Counted from the first letter of the stretch, positions 1 to 9,067 are shown. The stretch: DNA of 64,000 nucleotides from Acidimicrobiales bacterium (GCA_016845305.1 JAERSW010000039.1:43922-107921), one strand, 5' to 3'. Notes: generated by a model from the sequence alone, not told the origin. A program made the numbers and translations.

Positions 1-1115
1 GACGTCGCCGACCCGGCCGGCGCCTCGTCGAGGCGGAGCTGGCGGACCGAGGCGTCCCGCAGGCCCCCCATCGACACCCCGAGCAGGCGGACGCCGGCCG
101 AGACGTCGACCGAGGCCAGAAGCCCCTCGGCCTCCCGGAGGATCTCCAGGGGGAGGTCGGTGGCGTCGGCCAGCGTGCTGCTGCGGGCCACCGTGGTGAA
201 GTCGGGCGACCGCACCTTGACGGTGACCGTGCGGCCGGCCACCCCCGACTCTCGGAGGCGCCGGGCCACCCCGTCCACCATCCGGACCAACTGGCGGTGC
301 ACCTCGTCCGGATGCACCAGGTCGCGGGAGAACGTCTCCTCGTGGCCGATGCTCCGGGCCTCCCGATCGACCTCGACGCGACGGTCGTCGATGCCCCGGG
401 CGAGGCGCCACAGCTGGGTGCCGACCGCCTGTCCCAACGACGTCACCAGGGTGGCCTCCGGCACCTCGCGCAGGTCGGCCACCGTGGAGACCCCGAAGCC
501 CCGGAGCCGCTCCAGCGTGCGCGGCCCGACGCCCCACACGGCCGACACGGGCAGCGGATCGAGGAAGGCCTGCACCCCGTCGGCGGGTACCACCAGCACG
601 CCGGGCCCCGGGGTCGGCCCGCCCGGTCCGGCCACCGGCTTGGCCCGGCCGCTGGCCAGCTTGGCCAGGAACTTGTTGGGCGCCACGCCCACGCTGCACG
701 GCAGGGACTCCTCGGCCAGCACGTCGGCCCGGATCGATGCCGCCACCTCGGTCGGCGTCCCGTGGAGGCGCTCGACGCCACCCACGTCCAGGAAGGCCTC
801 GTCCAGCGACAACGGCTCGACGAGCGGCGTGTAGCGACGGAAGACCGCCATCACCCGCCGGCTCACCTCGGCGTACAGCCGATGGTCGCCCCGCAGGAAG
901 ACCAGGTCGGGGCACAGGCGGCGAGCCCGGCTGGACGGCAGGGCCGAATGGACCCCGTGGGCCCGAGCCTCGTAGGAGGCGGCGGCCACCACGCCGCGTC
1001 CCCCCTCGCCACCGACCACCACCGGCCGCCCCCGCAGGTCCGGTCGGCGCAGCAACTCCACCGACACGAAGAAGGCGTCCATGTCCACGTGGAGGATGGG
1101 GGTCGCCGGGCTCAT
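1..1115 (-). CDS. dinB: DNA polymerase IV (Y-family), 3' end outside window
   Basis: Error-prone translesion polymerase. The reverse strand reads MSPATPILHVDMDAFFVSVE, the classic Y-family N-terminus with the first catalytic Asp in DMDAFF, then a palm motif PLSLDEAFLDV with the SxDE carboxylates, then SVGVAPNKFLAKLAS and a helix-hairpin-helix region (VWGVGPRTLERL). About 371 residues are present before the window edge, so the little-finger domain is partly cut. The ATG overlaps the stop of the upstream Nudix gene as ATGA, so the two are translationally coupled. No LexA box was seen in the short upstream region. Confidence 0.93.
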   Translation of the reverse strand, partial: MSPATPILHVDMDAFFVSVELLRRPDLRGRPVVVGGEGGRGVVAAASYEARAHGVHSALPSSRARRLCPDLVFLRGDHRLYAEVSRRVMAVFRRYTPLVEPLSLDEAFLDVGGVERLHGTPTEVAASIRADVLAEESLPCSVGVAPNKFLAKLASGRAKPVAGPGGPTPGPGVLVVPADGVQAFLDPLPVSAVWGVGPRTLERLRGFGVSTVADLREVPEATLVTSLGQAVGTQLWRLARGIDDRRVEVDREARSIGHEETFSRDLVHPDEVHRQLVRMVDGVARRLRESGVAGRTVTVKVRSPDFTTVARSSTLADATDLPLEILREAEGLLASVDVSAGVRLLGVSMGGLRDASVRQLRLDEAPAGSAT

Positions 1116-1636
1116 CCGTCCGGGTCCACCCGCTCGACGACCAACGAGCCGGGATCGATGCCCCGGGCCACGTAGGCGAACCCCTCCGACCCGCCGGACC
1201 CCCGACCCCCCAGACGAGAGCCCACCGGCTCCCGCACCCACCGGGGAGCCGTCTCCAGCAGGTCGGCCGCCTCGTCCGGGGCCACGAAGCGGGCGTCCTC
1301 GACGATGCCGTCCGGGTCCTCCAGGCGGAACGTCCCGGCGTACGACCGGGCCTCGTGGACCTCGACGGACAGGTGCATGGCCCGGTCCGGGAAGTCCACC
1401 GCCACCCGATAGGCGGGGCCGTCCCAGACGTCGACCACCAGGCCGGTCTCCTCGACCAGCTCACGACCCAGCGCCCCCACCATGTCCTCGCCGGGGTCCA
1501 CCACCCCACCGGGCGGCGTCCACTCGACCCGGCCACCCCGGCGGCGGTTGGCCACCAGGAGGAGCCGACCCGCGTCGTCCCAGACCAGCCCTCCGGCCAC
1601 CCGCCACCGGTGGACGGAACCATCGGATGAGCCCAT
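1112..1636 (-). CDS. Nudix hydrolase
   Basis: A 174-residue hydrolase of nucleoside-diphosphate-linked substrates. The Nudix box is intact: G, five residues, E, seven residues, then RELVEETGLV (about residues 55-80). The substrate cannot be told from sequence. It sits immediately upstream of dinB with a 4-bp overlap, which would suit nucleotide-pool sanitation next to a repair polymerase, but that is inference from context. The ATG at 1636 was chosen because it directly precedes the conserved b-strand region; the open frame extends further upstream without conserved content. Confidence 0.85.
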   Translation of the reverse strand: MGSSDGSVHRWRVAGGLVWDDAGRLLLVANRRRGGRVEWTPPGGVVDPGEDMVGALGRELVEETGLVVDVWDGPAYRVAVDFPDRAMHLSVEVHEARSYAGTFRLEDPDGIVEDARFVAPDEAADLLETAPRWVREPVGSRLGGRGSGGSEGFAYVARGIDPGSLVVERVDPDG

Positions 1637-1693
1637 CGACGCGGCACCCCCGGACACGTCGGCCAGTCTGGCACCCGCCCCGCGGAGCACCGG

Positions 1694-1699
1694 TAGCGT
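1694..1699 (+). promoter_or_regulatory. -10 box TAGCGT of a leaderless promoter
   Basis: TAGCGT fits the actinobacterial TANNNT -10 and ends 8 nt before the GTG at 1708. No Shine-Dalgarno sequence is present, so transcription probably starts at or next to the start codon. Confidence 0.5.
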
Positions 1700-1707
1700 G
1701 CGGACCC

Positions 1708-2019
1708 GTGGATGCCCCGACACCTCCCACCGGCCCGACCGGCGACCTCCCCTCGGCCGCCCCGCCGACGACCGCCCGCGTCCTGGCCCTGGCGGCCATC
1801 GTGGTGGCCGGAGCCTGTGGCGGCCTGGTGGGCCACGCGGTGACCGACCTGCAGTGCACCGACGGCTGTACGGCGCTGGCCGGGTCCATGGGCCTGCTCG
1901 GCGCGGTGCTGGCCGCCGTCGGGGTGGGCATCGTCGCCGTCCTCGCCCTGCGGGCCATGGCCGAATGGCGGACCAACGAACTCCAGCAGGCGGCCCGGGA
2001 CCACCACCCGGTCGACTGA
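1708..2019 (+). CDS. Small two-TM membrane protein
   Basis: A 103-residue protein with a Pro/Thr-rich N-terminus, a hydrophobic segment (about residues 24-44), a Cys-containing loop (DLQCTDGC) and a second hydrophobic segment (about 58-80) with a charged C-tail. No family recognised. The GTG start is set by the TANNNT box 8 nt upstream. It is divergent from the Nudix gene and followed 26 nt later by the phosphatase gene. The two Cys in the loop could form a disulfide if the loop is extracytoplasmic. Confidence 0.6.
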   Translation: MDAPTPPTGPTGDLPSAAPPTTARVLALAAIVVAGACGGLVGHAVTDLQCTDGCTALAGSMGLLGAVLAAVGVGIVAVLALRAMAEWRTNELQQAARDHHPVD

Positions 2020-2045
2020 CCCGACGCCCCTCCCCGGCCGACCCC

Positions 2046-2936
2046 GTGTCCAGCCCCTCACCCGGCACCCTCACCGGCTCCCCGGCCGATCCCGCCGAAC
2101 TCCGGGACCTCGCCCTCCGGGTGGCCCGCACGGTGGCCCCCGAGATCCTCCGCCGCTCCGGCCACGTGGCCGTGGCGTCCACCAAGTCCACCGCCACCGA
2201 CCTGGTGACCGAGGTCGACCGCTGGTCCGAGACCCGGATCGTCGAAGGCCTGCTGGATGCCAGACCCGATGACTCCGTCGTCGGCGAGGAAGGCACCGGG
2301 GTGGTGGGCACCAGCGGGGTGCGCTGGGTCGTCGACCCCATCGACGGCACCACCGACTTCGTGTACCGGCACCCCGGGTTCTCCGTGTCCATCGCCGCGG
2401 AGGTCGACGGCCGTCCGGTGTCCGGCGTGGTCGTCGACCCGCTGGGTGGCGACGAGTTCTGCGCTGCGACCGGCCACGGCACGACCCGCAACGGCCGCCC
2501 GGTCCGTGTCTCCACCGTGGACGACCCGGCACGGGCGCTGGTGGCCACCGGCTTCTCCTACGACCCGGACGAGCGTCGCCGCCAGGCCTCGGTGCTGGTC
2601 GAGGTCCTCCCCCGCATCCGGGACGTCCGACGCATGGGCGGAGCGGCCACCGACCTCGCCTCGGTGTCCTGCGGGCGGGTGGACGCCTACTACGAACGGG
2701 GCATCAACCACTGGGACCGGGCCGCCGGAGCCCTCCTGGTCACCGAGGCCGGCGGCCGGGTCACCGACCTCGACAGCCACGACCTGGTCGGCCCACGCCT
2801 CGTATCGGCCCCGGTCACCGTGGCCGCCCCGGCCGCCCTGCACGGTCCCCTGCTGGACCTCCTCCGTCGAGCCGACGCCGGTCAGGACGGGCCCTCGGGG
2901 CAGGAGGCCCCTCCATGGGGCAGCATCTCCCCATGA
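2046..2936 (+). CDS. Inositol-1-monophosphatase family phosphatase
   Basis: Mg-dependent phosphomonoesterase of the IMPase/SuhB/HisN superfamily (296 aa). Metal-site motifs are visible: GEEGTG, DPIDGTTDF (the two Asp ligands) and the C-terminal INHWDRAAGALLVTEAGG. Such enzymes act on inositol phosphate, histidinol phosphate or PAP; the sequence does not decide. Starts at GTG 2046; the last codons overlap the response-regulator start by ATGA, so it is the first gene of the mtrAB-like operon here, an arrangement I do not recognise as standard. Confidence 0.87.
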   Translation: MSSPSPGTLTGSPADPAELRDLALRVARTVAPEILRRSGHVAVASTKSTATDLVTEVDRWSETRIVEGLLDARPDDSVVGEEGTGVVGTSGVRWVVDPIDGTTDFVYRHPGFSVSIAAEVDGRPVSGVVVDPLGGDEFCAATGHGTTRNGRPVRVSTVDDPARALVATGFSYDPDERRRQASVLVEVLPRIRDVRRMGGAATDLASVSCGRVDAYYERGINHWDRAAGALLVTEAGGRVTDLDSHDLVGPRLVSAPVTVAAPAALHGPLLDLLRRADAGQDGPSGQEAPPWGSISP

Positions 2937-3646
2937 CGCAGCCACCTCCGGCGTCCCCACAGCCCGCCACCACGCGCATCCTGACCGTGGAGGACGACGA
3001 GCGCATCCGGACCGCGGTGCGCCTCGCCCTCGAGGAGGAGGGCTGGGAGGTGTCCGAGACGGCCAGCGGCGAGGAGGCCCTCGAGTCGTTCGGCACCCGC
3101 GGCGCCGACGTCGTCCTCATCGACATCATGCTCCCCGGCATCGACGGCTTCGAGGTGTGCCGCAGCATCCGCCGGCTCGGCGACGTCCCCATCGTCATGG
3201 TCACCGCCCGGTCCGACAGCCACGACGTGGTGGCCGGGCTGGAGGCCGGAGCCGACGACTACCTCCGCAAGCCGTTCGACCCCAAGGAACTCTCGGCCCG
3301 CATCCGTGCCCTGCTCCGACGGTCCCGACCCGACGAGACCCGGCCCACCCGGATCGAGATCGGCGGCCTGGAGATCCTCGCCGAGGAGGGCGTGGTCCGC
3401 CACGAGGGGACCGACCTCCACCTCACCCGGACCGAGTTCCGCCTCCTGGTGGAGCTGGCCACCGCCGAGGGGCGGGTCCTCAGCCGGGAGGACCTCCTCG
3501 AGAAGGTCTGGGGCTACGACTACTTCGGCGACGGCCGCCTGGTGGACGTCCACGTGCGTCGACTCCGGACCAAGGTCGAGCCCGATCCCGCCAACCCCCG
3601 GTACGTGGTGACCGTCCGCGGCATGGGCTACAAGCTCCAGGCCTGA
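2933..3646 (+). CDS. mtrA: MtrA-like OmpR-family response regulator
   Basis: Receiver domain with the acidic pocket EDDE near residue 20, phospho-acceptor Asp64 (LIDIMLPG) and Lys in LRKPFD, followed by a winged-helix output domain (RTEFRLLVELA to RLRTKVEPDP and VRGMGYKL). It controls envelope and cell-division genes in other actinobacteria as MtrA, and the order regulator-kinase-LpqB-like lipoprotein here is the typical mtrA-mtrB-lpqB order. The ATG at 2933 overlaps the preceding stop; an ATG 18 nt upstream is possible but not needed. The gene symbol rests on synteny as much as on sequence. Confidence 0.83.
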   Translation: MTQPPPASPQPATTRILTVEDDERIRTAVRLALEEEGWEVSETASGEEALESFGTRGADVVLIDIMLPGIDGFEVCRSIRRLGDVPIVMVTARSDSHDVVAGLEAGADDYLRKPFDPKELSARIRALLRRSRPDETRPTRIEIGGLEILAEEGVVRHEGTDLHLTRTEFRLLVELATAEGRVLSREDLLEKVWGYDYFGDGRLVDVHVRRLRTKVEPDPANPRYVVTVRGMGYKLQA

Positions 3647-3668
3647 GCGGGCGCCCCGTCCACGGACC

Positions 3669-5105
3669 ATGCCGGAGCCGACCACCGACCCCGGACGGGG
3701 CGCCGACCACCCACCCAGCCTGGGGCTCGGCACCCGGATCGCCGTCCTCTTCGCGGTGGGCGGGCTCCTCGTCTCGCTGGGCATCGCCGGCGCCACGATG
3801 GCCCTGACCCGCCGACAGCTGGTTGAGGCCCGCGAGCAGACGGCAACGGTCGTCGCGGTCAGCAACGCCACCCGGCTCAGCAACCAGCTCACCCCGGAGT
3901 CCACCATCGAGGACCTCCCCACGGTGGTCGACTCCCTGACCAAGGTGGAGGGTGGCCAGCGCATCATCCGGCTCGGCGACGACTGGCTCCCCGCCCCCGA
4001 GCTGGACCACGACGACCTGCCCCCCGACCTGGTGGCCCGCCTGGACGCACGGCTCGGAGGACGGCTGGTGACCGAGGTCCGCGGCGCACCCCACGTGGTG
4101 GTCGGGATCCCGCTGTCGGCCTTCGACGCCGACTACTACGCTGTTGTCGACCTGGCGGGGATCACCCACACCCTGGACAACCTGCAGTACGTCCTGCTGG
4201 GTGCGGGCGCGGCCACCACCGTGCTGGCCGCCCTCCTGGGCTCGTGGGCCAGCAGGCGCACGCTGCGGCCCCTGCGACGGGTCCGAGGGGCCGCCGAGGC
4301 CATCGCCGGCGGGCGGCTCGACACCCGCCTCGGCCCCCAGTCCGACCCGGACCTGGACCGCCTGTCCGACTCGTTCAACGAGATGGCCCGCGCCCTGGAG
4401 GCCCGGATCCACCGCGACGCCCGCTTCGCCTCCGACGTCAGCCACGAGCTGCGCAGCCCGCTGACCACCCTGATGGCCGGCGTGGGGGTGCTGGAGGCCC
4501 GCCGCGACGAACTGTCCGACCGCTCCCAGACCGCCCTCGACCTGCTGGTCCAGGACCTGGAGCGCTTCAACCGGCTGGTCAACGAGCTGCTGGAGATCTC
4601 CGGCTACGACGCCGGCGTGGCCGACCTCGACCTCACCGAGGTGAACGTGGCCCAGTTCCTCTCGGCCACGGTGGCCGGGATGGACGGCATCCGCCTGGAC
4701 CTGCCCAGGGACGGCCACGGCCTGGTCATCGAGGCCGACAAGCGGCGCCTGGCCCGGGTCATGGCCAACCTCCTGGACAACGCCCGCCGCTACGGCGGTG
4801 GGGCGACGACCGTGTCCCTCGAATGCGGCGAGGAACTGGTCATCGCTGTGGAGGACGACGGCCCCGGGGTCCCCGACACCGAGCGCACCGCCATCTTCGA
4901 CCGGTTCTCGCGCGGATCGGCCGGTGGGCGACGGGGTGCCGACGGCGGCACCGGTCTCGGGCTCAGCCTCGTGGTCGAGGACCTCCGACTCCACGGTGGA
5001 CGGGCCGCCGTCGAGGATCGCCCCGACGGCCGTCCCGGTGCCCGCTTCACGCTTCGGCTCCCCCGTCCCACCCCGCACGACACGACGGAGGACGACGGTC
5101 GATGA
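3669..5105 (+). CDS. mtrB: MtrB-like sensor histidine kinase
   Basis: A 478-residue membrane kinase. TM1 is about residues 23-46, an extracytoplasmic sensor follows, TM2 about 172-195, then HAMP, then the dimerisation helix with phospho-His259 (ASDVSHELRSPLTTL), N-box NLLDNARRYG, and G-boxes DDGPGVP and GTGLGLSLV. It would phosphorylate the regulator encoded 22 nt upstream. Its stop overlaps the lipoprotein start (ATGA). The sensor domain is short compared with mycobacterial MtrB, and only a kinase core is clearly conserved, so the MtrB name leans on the operon. Confidence 0.85.
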   Translation: MPEPTTDPGRGADHPPSLGLGTRIAVLFAVGGLLVSLGIAGATMALTRRQLVEAREQTATVVAVSNATRLSNQLTPESTIEDLPTVVDSLTKVEGGQRIIRLGDDWLPAPELDHDDLPPDLVARLDARLGGRLVTEVRGAPHVVVGIPLSAFDADYYAVVDLAGITHTLDNLQYVLLGAGAATTVLAALLGSWASRRTLRPLRRVRGAAEAIAGGRLDTRLGPQSDPDLDRLSDSFNEMARALEARIHRDARFASDVSHELRSPLTTLMAGVGVLEARRDELSDRSQTALDLLVQDLERFNRLVNELLEISGYDAGVADLDLTEVNVAQFLSATVAGMDGIRLDLPRDGHGLVIEADKRRLARVMANLLDNARRYGGGATTVSLECGEELVIAVEDDGPGVPDTERTAIFDRFSRGSAGGRRGADGGTGLGLSLVVEDLRLHGGRAAVEDRPDGRPGARFTLRLPRPTPHDTTEDDGR

Positions 5106-5812
5106 GGCGCACGCGATCCTCCCGGCAGGAGCCCACCCGGCGGGAGCCCACTCATCAGAAGCCCACCCATCAGAAGTTGGGCGTCCTCGCCGCGACGACG
5201 CTGCTCGGTGTGGCGGCCGCCTGCGGCATCCCATTGGACGACGGACCCCGGGACCTCGCGGTGGACCTCCCCGACGCCCTCCTCCCGGCGGCGTCCACGA
5301 CCACCGAGGAACCCGTTCCGCCGGCCATCGAGACCGAGGTCGTCCAGATCTACCTGGCCCGGGCCGACGAGGACGACCGCATGGTCCTGCACCCCGTCGA
5401 CCGGGAGATCCAGGGCGACGGCTCCATCAACGTGATCCTGGCCGAGGTGTTCGCCGGGCCCAGCGCGGACGAGCAGGAGGCCGAGTACGTGTCGCCGTTC
5501 GCCGAGGGCAGCACGGTGGTGGGAACGGTGCTGGAAGCCGGCCTGCTGGAGATCCACCTCGATTCCCTGGACGGCTTCCCGCAGGACGACAGCACCGGCA
5601 ACCGGCTCGCCTTCGCCATGCTGGTCTGCACGGCGGTGGACCTGGTGGTGGGCGCCGAGATCGACCGGGTGGCCATCCTCCTCGACGGCGAGCAGGGCCT
5701 GGAGCCCATCAACGCACCGGTCAGCGACGGCGATCCCCCGGTGGACGGGTCCCCGGTGACCTGCGACAACTACGCCGCCTTCCGGACGACGCCGGTCGAA
5801 CTGGACGCCTGA
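5102..5812 (+). CDS. LpqB-like lipoprotein with GerMN domain
   Basis: A 236-residue protein. The start at 5102 is fixed by the ATGA overlap with the kinase stop. The N-terminus is odd: it is hydrophilic with three 15-nt tandem units (5128-5172; EPT/KPT repeats) before a hydrophobic stretch ending in a lipobox-like AAAC near residue 40. A Thr/Pro linker and a GerMN-like domain (VQIYLAR to FAMLVCTAVD) follow. LpqB in mycobacteria modulates MtrB; that protein is much longer with a propeller-like C-terminus, which is missing here. Probably tethered at the outer face of the membrane beside the kinase. Confidence 0.7.
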   Translation: MRRTRSSRQEPTRREPTHQKPTHQKLGVLAATTLLGVAAACGIPLDDGPRDLAVDLPDALLPAASTTTEEPVPPAIETEVVQIYLARADEDDRMVLHPVDREIQGDGSINVILAEVFAGPSADEQEAEYVSPFAEGSTVVGTVLEAGLLEIHLDSLDGFPQDDSTGNRLAFAMLVCTAVDLVVGAEIDRVAILLDGEQGLEPINAPVSDGDPPVDGSPVTCDNYAAFRTTPVELDA

Positions 5813-5839
5813 CGCCGCGGAACCGGTCAGCCGCCGCGG

Positions 5840-6298
5840 TCAGCCAGTAGTGGTGCCCACCTCGATGCGGGCCTTGAGGTCGTCGATGGCGGCGTGCACC
5901 ACCTTGGCCTCCAGCCGGCGCCGGACGAAGCCGGGCAGGCGGATCAGAAGGTCCACGTCGAGGTCGTAGACCACCTGGGTGGCCGACGGATCGCCCTCGA
6001 CGGCCACGAACTCGTATTCACCGCTCATCCGCTCCAGCAGGTCGCCCTCGACCAGCCGCCACGAGATGCGCAACGGGTTGGAGCCGTAGCTGTAGCGGAG
6101 GGTGTAGCTGGTGCTGCGGCCCATGGCCGCGGCCCGGAAGGCCACGTCGCCGGGACGGCCCTGGTCGTCACGGACCAGCACCCGGGCCTCCTTGATGTCC
6201 GGCGCCCACTCCGGCAGGCGTTCGACGTCGAGCACCGTCTCGTAGCACTGCTCGGGCGTCGCCCGCACGATGGCCCGCTGGCTGGCGTGGTCGGTCAT
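5840..6298 (-). CDS. SRPBCC (START-like) family protein
   Basis: 152 residues with the polyketide-cyclase/dehydrase-type helix-grip fold: N-terminal RATPEQCYETVLDVERLPEWAPDI, central b-strands, and the long C-terminal helix (LEAKVVHAAIDDLKARIE). Members bind lipids or hydrophobic ligands, sometimes as toxins or lipid shuttles; no catalytic residues can be assigned. Followed on the same strand, but coming from upstream, by the membrane protein and glycosyltransferase genes; a lipid-linked role is possible but unproven. Confidence 0.75.
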   Translation of the reverse strand: MTDHASQRAIVRATPEQCYETVLDVERLPEWAPDIKEARVLVRDDQGRPGDVAFRAAAMGRSTSYTLRYSYGSNPLRISWRLVEGDLLERMSGEYEFVAVEGDPSATQVVYDLDVDLLIRLPGFVRRRLEAKVVHAAIDDLKARIEVGTTTG

Positions 6299-6321
6299 GG
6301 TCCGCCTCCTCGCCGCCGACA

Positions 6322-6813
6322 CTACCGGTCGTCGAACCGGCCGTGGTGCGCCCCCCAGAGGCCGGCCAGGCCCAGCCCGTAGACCGGGACGAGCACCGAG
6401 GCGGCGACCGCCGTGTAGGGAACGGCCGAGGCGGCCGCCACCCCGACCACCACCTGGGCGGCCAGCAGCCCCATCATCCGACGCCGGACCGGCCGGGGGG
6501 CACACCCGGCCAGGAAGTAGAGGCCGCCAATCCCGATGGCGGTGGTCCGGCTCCGGTCGAGGGCCACGGCGAAGGCCCACAGGAAGGCACCACAGCCGAG
6601 GGCGAACAGGCCGAGGTCGACGGCCACCGCGACGGCCCGCGGTACCCCGTCGGAGAAAACGGCCACGACGCTGGCCACCACGAAGACCACCGTGCCGACG
6701 GTCGAGACCCGCACGATTGCCGGTCCCGTCGGTCCACCCCCCGGCAGGCCGTCCCGATCGGCGCCGTCCCCACCGCCGGGTCCGGACTCCGGCTCAGGCG
6801 AGGAGTTCGACAC
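6322..6813 (-). CDS. Four-TM membrane protein, DUF3099-like
   Basis: 163 residues: a Gly/Pro/Asp-rich cytoplasmic N-terminus, then two TM segments (about 34-55 and 62-85), a short basic loop (PRPVRRRMM) and two more (about 113-158). No catalytic motif. The start overlaps the end of the PimB-like gene by about 20 nt, so it is co-transcribed with it. The resemblance to small actinobacterial DUF3099-type or PimB-linked membrane proteins is a guess from context. Confidence 0.6.
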   Translation of the reverse strand: MSNSSPEPESGPGGGDGADRDGLPGGGPTGPAIVRVSTVGTVVFVVASVVAVFSDGVPRAVAVAVDLGLFALGCGAFLWAFAVALDRSRTTAIGIGGLYFLAGCAPRPVRRRMMGLLAAQVVVGVAAASAVPYTAVAASVLVPVYGLGLAGLWGAHHGRFDDR

Positions 6814-7927
6814 CGTCGATCCCCCTCCGGAGCCGGTCGGCCAGCACGTCGTACGAGAACTCGGCCTCGGCCCGTCGACGTGCCGCCCGCCCCATCTCGG
6901 TCCGGCGACCCTCGTCGGCCAGCAGGTCGACCAGGGCGTCGGCCACCCGCGCCGGGGCGTCGGGACGCCGCACGACCACGCCGGTCTCGCCGTCGGCCAC
7001 CGCCTCGGCCGAGCCGCCGCTGTCGCCGGCCACCGACGGCACGCCCGCCGCCGCGGCCTCCACGAACACGATGCCGAACCCCTCCTGCTCCAGCCCGCCC
7101 CACCGGTTGCGGCACAGCATGGAGAACACGTCGCCGCACCCGTAGAGCCCCGGGAGGAGCTCGTCGGGGACGCGCCCGAGGAGGCGGATCGGCGCCCCGG
7201 TGGAGGCCACCAGGCCCTCGAGGCGGGCCCGGTCCCGCCCCGAACCGGCGATGGCCACGACGGCTTCGGGCACCACCGTCCGGAGGCGGGCCGCGGCCCG
7301 GACCAGGGTGTCCATGCCCTTTCGGGGCACCAGTCGACTGACGGAGACGACCAACGGGGCGTCCACCGGGAGGTCCAACTCGCCGCGGACCGTGGCCCGC
7401 TCGGCGGCGTCCAGCGGCCGGAACCGGGTGGTGTCCACCCCGGGCGGCACGATCACGGTGGGAAGCGAGCAACCGGCCGCCCGCTCGGCCTCGGCGGCCG
7501 GGTAGTGGCCGGCGCACACCACCAGCGAGGCGTGGCGCAGCACCCGACGGAGCAGCGAACGGGTGCCGGGTAGGCGGCCGGGCACCGTCACCTCGGCCCC
7601 GTGGAGCACCACGGCGTAGGGGCGGTCCAGCCGCGGTGCGGCCAGGCCCACCGGGAGCGCCGGGTCCCAGACCACGAGCTCGGCGTCGTGGTCGGCGGCG
7701 AGGCGGTCGACCCGTCGAGCCAGCGAATGGGTGGGCAGGAGCCACGGCTCCCTGCTCCGGGTGACGACGTGGTCCTGCTCGGCGTCGAAGCGTCCGGCGT
7801 CGCGGTGTGGCGTGGTGTGCACGGCCACGTCGTCGGCGGGCAGGCGTCGCCAGAGCTCCCACAGGTAGGACTGGATGCCTCCGACCTTCGGGGGGTAGTC
7901 GTTGGTGACCAGGAGGTGGCGCCTCAC
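6794..7927 (-). CDS. pimB: GT4 glycosyltransferase, PimB-like
   Basis: 377-residue GT-B glycosyltransferase. The N-terminus VTNDYPPKVGGIQSYL is the hallmark of mycobacterial PimB', which adds the second mannose to phosphatidylinositol mannosides using GDP-mannose at the inner face of the membrane. The donor-site motifs follow: PPGVDTTRFRP, SRLVPRKGMDTL, and EQEGFGIVFVEAAAAGVP (E-x7-E). The GTG start forms a GTGA overlap with the queG stop. If correct, the organism makes PIM/lipomannan-type lipids. Another GT4 mannosyltransferase role remains possible. Confidence 0.75.
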   Translation of the reverse strand: MRRHLLVTNDYPPKVGGIQSYLWELWRRLPADDVAVHTTPHRDAGRFDAEQDHVVTRSREPWLLPTHSLARRVDRLAADHDAELVVWDPALPVGLAAPRLDRPYAVVLHGAEVTVPGRLPGTRSLLRRVLRHASLVVCAGHYPAAEAERAAGCSLPTVIVPPGVDTTRFRPLDAAERATVRGELDLPVDAPLVVSVSRLVPRKGMDTLVRAAARLRTVVPEAVVAIAGSGRDRARLEGLVASTGAPIRLLGRVPDELLPGLYGCGDVFSMLCRNRWGGLEQEGFGIVFVEAAAAGVPSVAGDSGGSAEAVADGETGVVVRRPDAPARVADALVDLLADEGRRTEMGRAARRRAEAEFSYDVLADRLRRGIDGVELLA

Positions 7928-9036
7928 GATCCCACCCTGCCGTCGGACCGTCGGAGTTCCTCGGCCACCGTCGGATCGCCGTCCGGGCCCCGGTCCGGGT
8001 GGTCGACCAGGAGGTCGGTCCGACCCAGTCGGGCGACCGCCCACACGGCGTGGGCGCGCAACAGGGCATCGGGATGGGCCAGGTGGTCGGCCAGGAGGCG
8101 GACGGTGGCCGGATCGTCGCCCGACCCCGTGTTCCCCAGCGCGACCAGCGCGTTGCGGCGCAGGTACCGGGGGTCGCGCTCGGCCACGTACCAGCGCCCG
8201 AAGCGCTCCATCACCTCATCGTCAGACGCCTCGAGGACCGCGAGCGCCTCGACGTCGGCGGCCGGGTCGACGGTGCCGTCCGCGGCGCGCTCCGGACGCC
8301 CCACCGGGCAGGCCTCCTGGCAGTCGTCGCAGCCGTACAGGCGCCCGCCGAGGGCCTCGCGGAACTCCCGTGGGATGGGGCCGGGCGCCTGGACCAGCCA
8401 GGCCAGGCAGCGGCGGGCGTCGACCACGCCGCCGTCGAGGATGGCACCCGTCGGACAGAGGTCGAGGCAGCGCCGGCAGGTGCCGCACCCGTCGGCCACC
8501 GGCTCCGACGCGGGCAGCGAGGCGTCGGTGACCACCGAGCCGAGGACGAACCAGCTCCCCCGGCCGGGCAGCAGCACGTTGGCGTTGCGCCCCCACCAGC
8601 CGATCCCGGCACGCACCGCGGCCGCCCGGTCGACGAGGGCGTTGTCGTCGGCCACCACCCGGGCCGTCCACCCGTCGACCCGCAGTCGGTCGGCCACCAC
8701 CTCCAGCCCCTGACGGAGCGTGGCGTAGTGGTCGTGGCGGGCGTAGGCGGCGATCCGCATCCGCCCCGCGGCCACGTCGGCCAGGCGGGGCGCCGGCGTC
8801 CGCAGCGCCCCGACGACCAGGGACCGGGCACCGGGGACGATCCGCCCGGGGTCGGTCGACCGTGCCGGATTGCGGAAGGTGAACTGCATGCCACCGTGCA
8901 GCCCGGCGTCCCGACGGCGTTCGATCTCGGCCCGGACGTCGTCGAACGGCTCGGCCGACGCCACCCCGACCGCATCGAGGCCCGCCCGGGCCCCGAGGTC
9001 GGCCAGGTCGGAGGCCAGGAGGTCCAGCGGCGACAC
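7924..9036 (-). CDS. queG: Epoxyqueuosine reductase
   Basis: 370 residues. Cobalamin-dependent last step of queuosine tRNA synthesis. The two ferredoxin-like cysteine motifs are intact (CGTCRRCLDLCP, and CDDCQEACPVG with the rearranged spacing), preceded by the GIGWWGRNANVLLP segment typical of QueG and followed by a HEAT-like helical C-terminus (RRNALVALGN, AHAVWAVARLG). GTG start at 9036. It would use epoxyqueuosine in tRNA; no other queuosine gene is in the window, so the substrate may be salvaged. Confidence 0.88.
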   Translation of the reverse strand: MSPLDLLASDLADLGARAGLDAVGVASAEPFDDVRAEIERRRDAGLHGGMQFTFRNPARSTDPGRIVPGARSLVVGALRTPAPRLADVAAGRMRIAAYARHDHYATLRQGLEVVADRLRVDGWTARVVADDNALVDRAAAVRAGIGWWGRNANVLLPGRGSWFVLGSVVTDASLPASEPVADGCGTCRRCLDLCPTGAILDGGVVDARRCLAWLVQAPGPIPREFREALGGRLYGCDDCQEACPVGRPERAADGTVDPAADVEALAVLEASDDEVMERFGRWYVAERDPRYLRRNALVALGNTGSGDDPATVRLLADHLAHPDALLRAHAVWAVARLGRTDLLVDHPDRGPDGDPTVAEELRRSDGRVGS

Positions 9037-9067
9037 GCCGCCAGCCTCCCATGCGGGACCCCGACGG

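Noticed and set aside
297..1175. Long plus-strand open frame across dinB
   Set aside because: It is the antisense of a well-conserved polymerase; long spurious frames are expected at over 70 percent GC.
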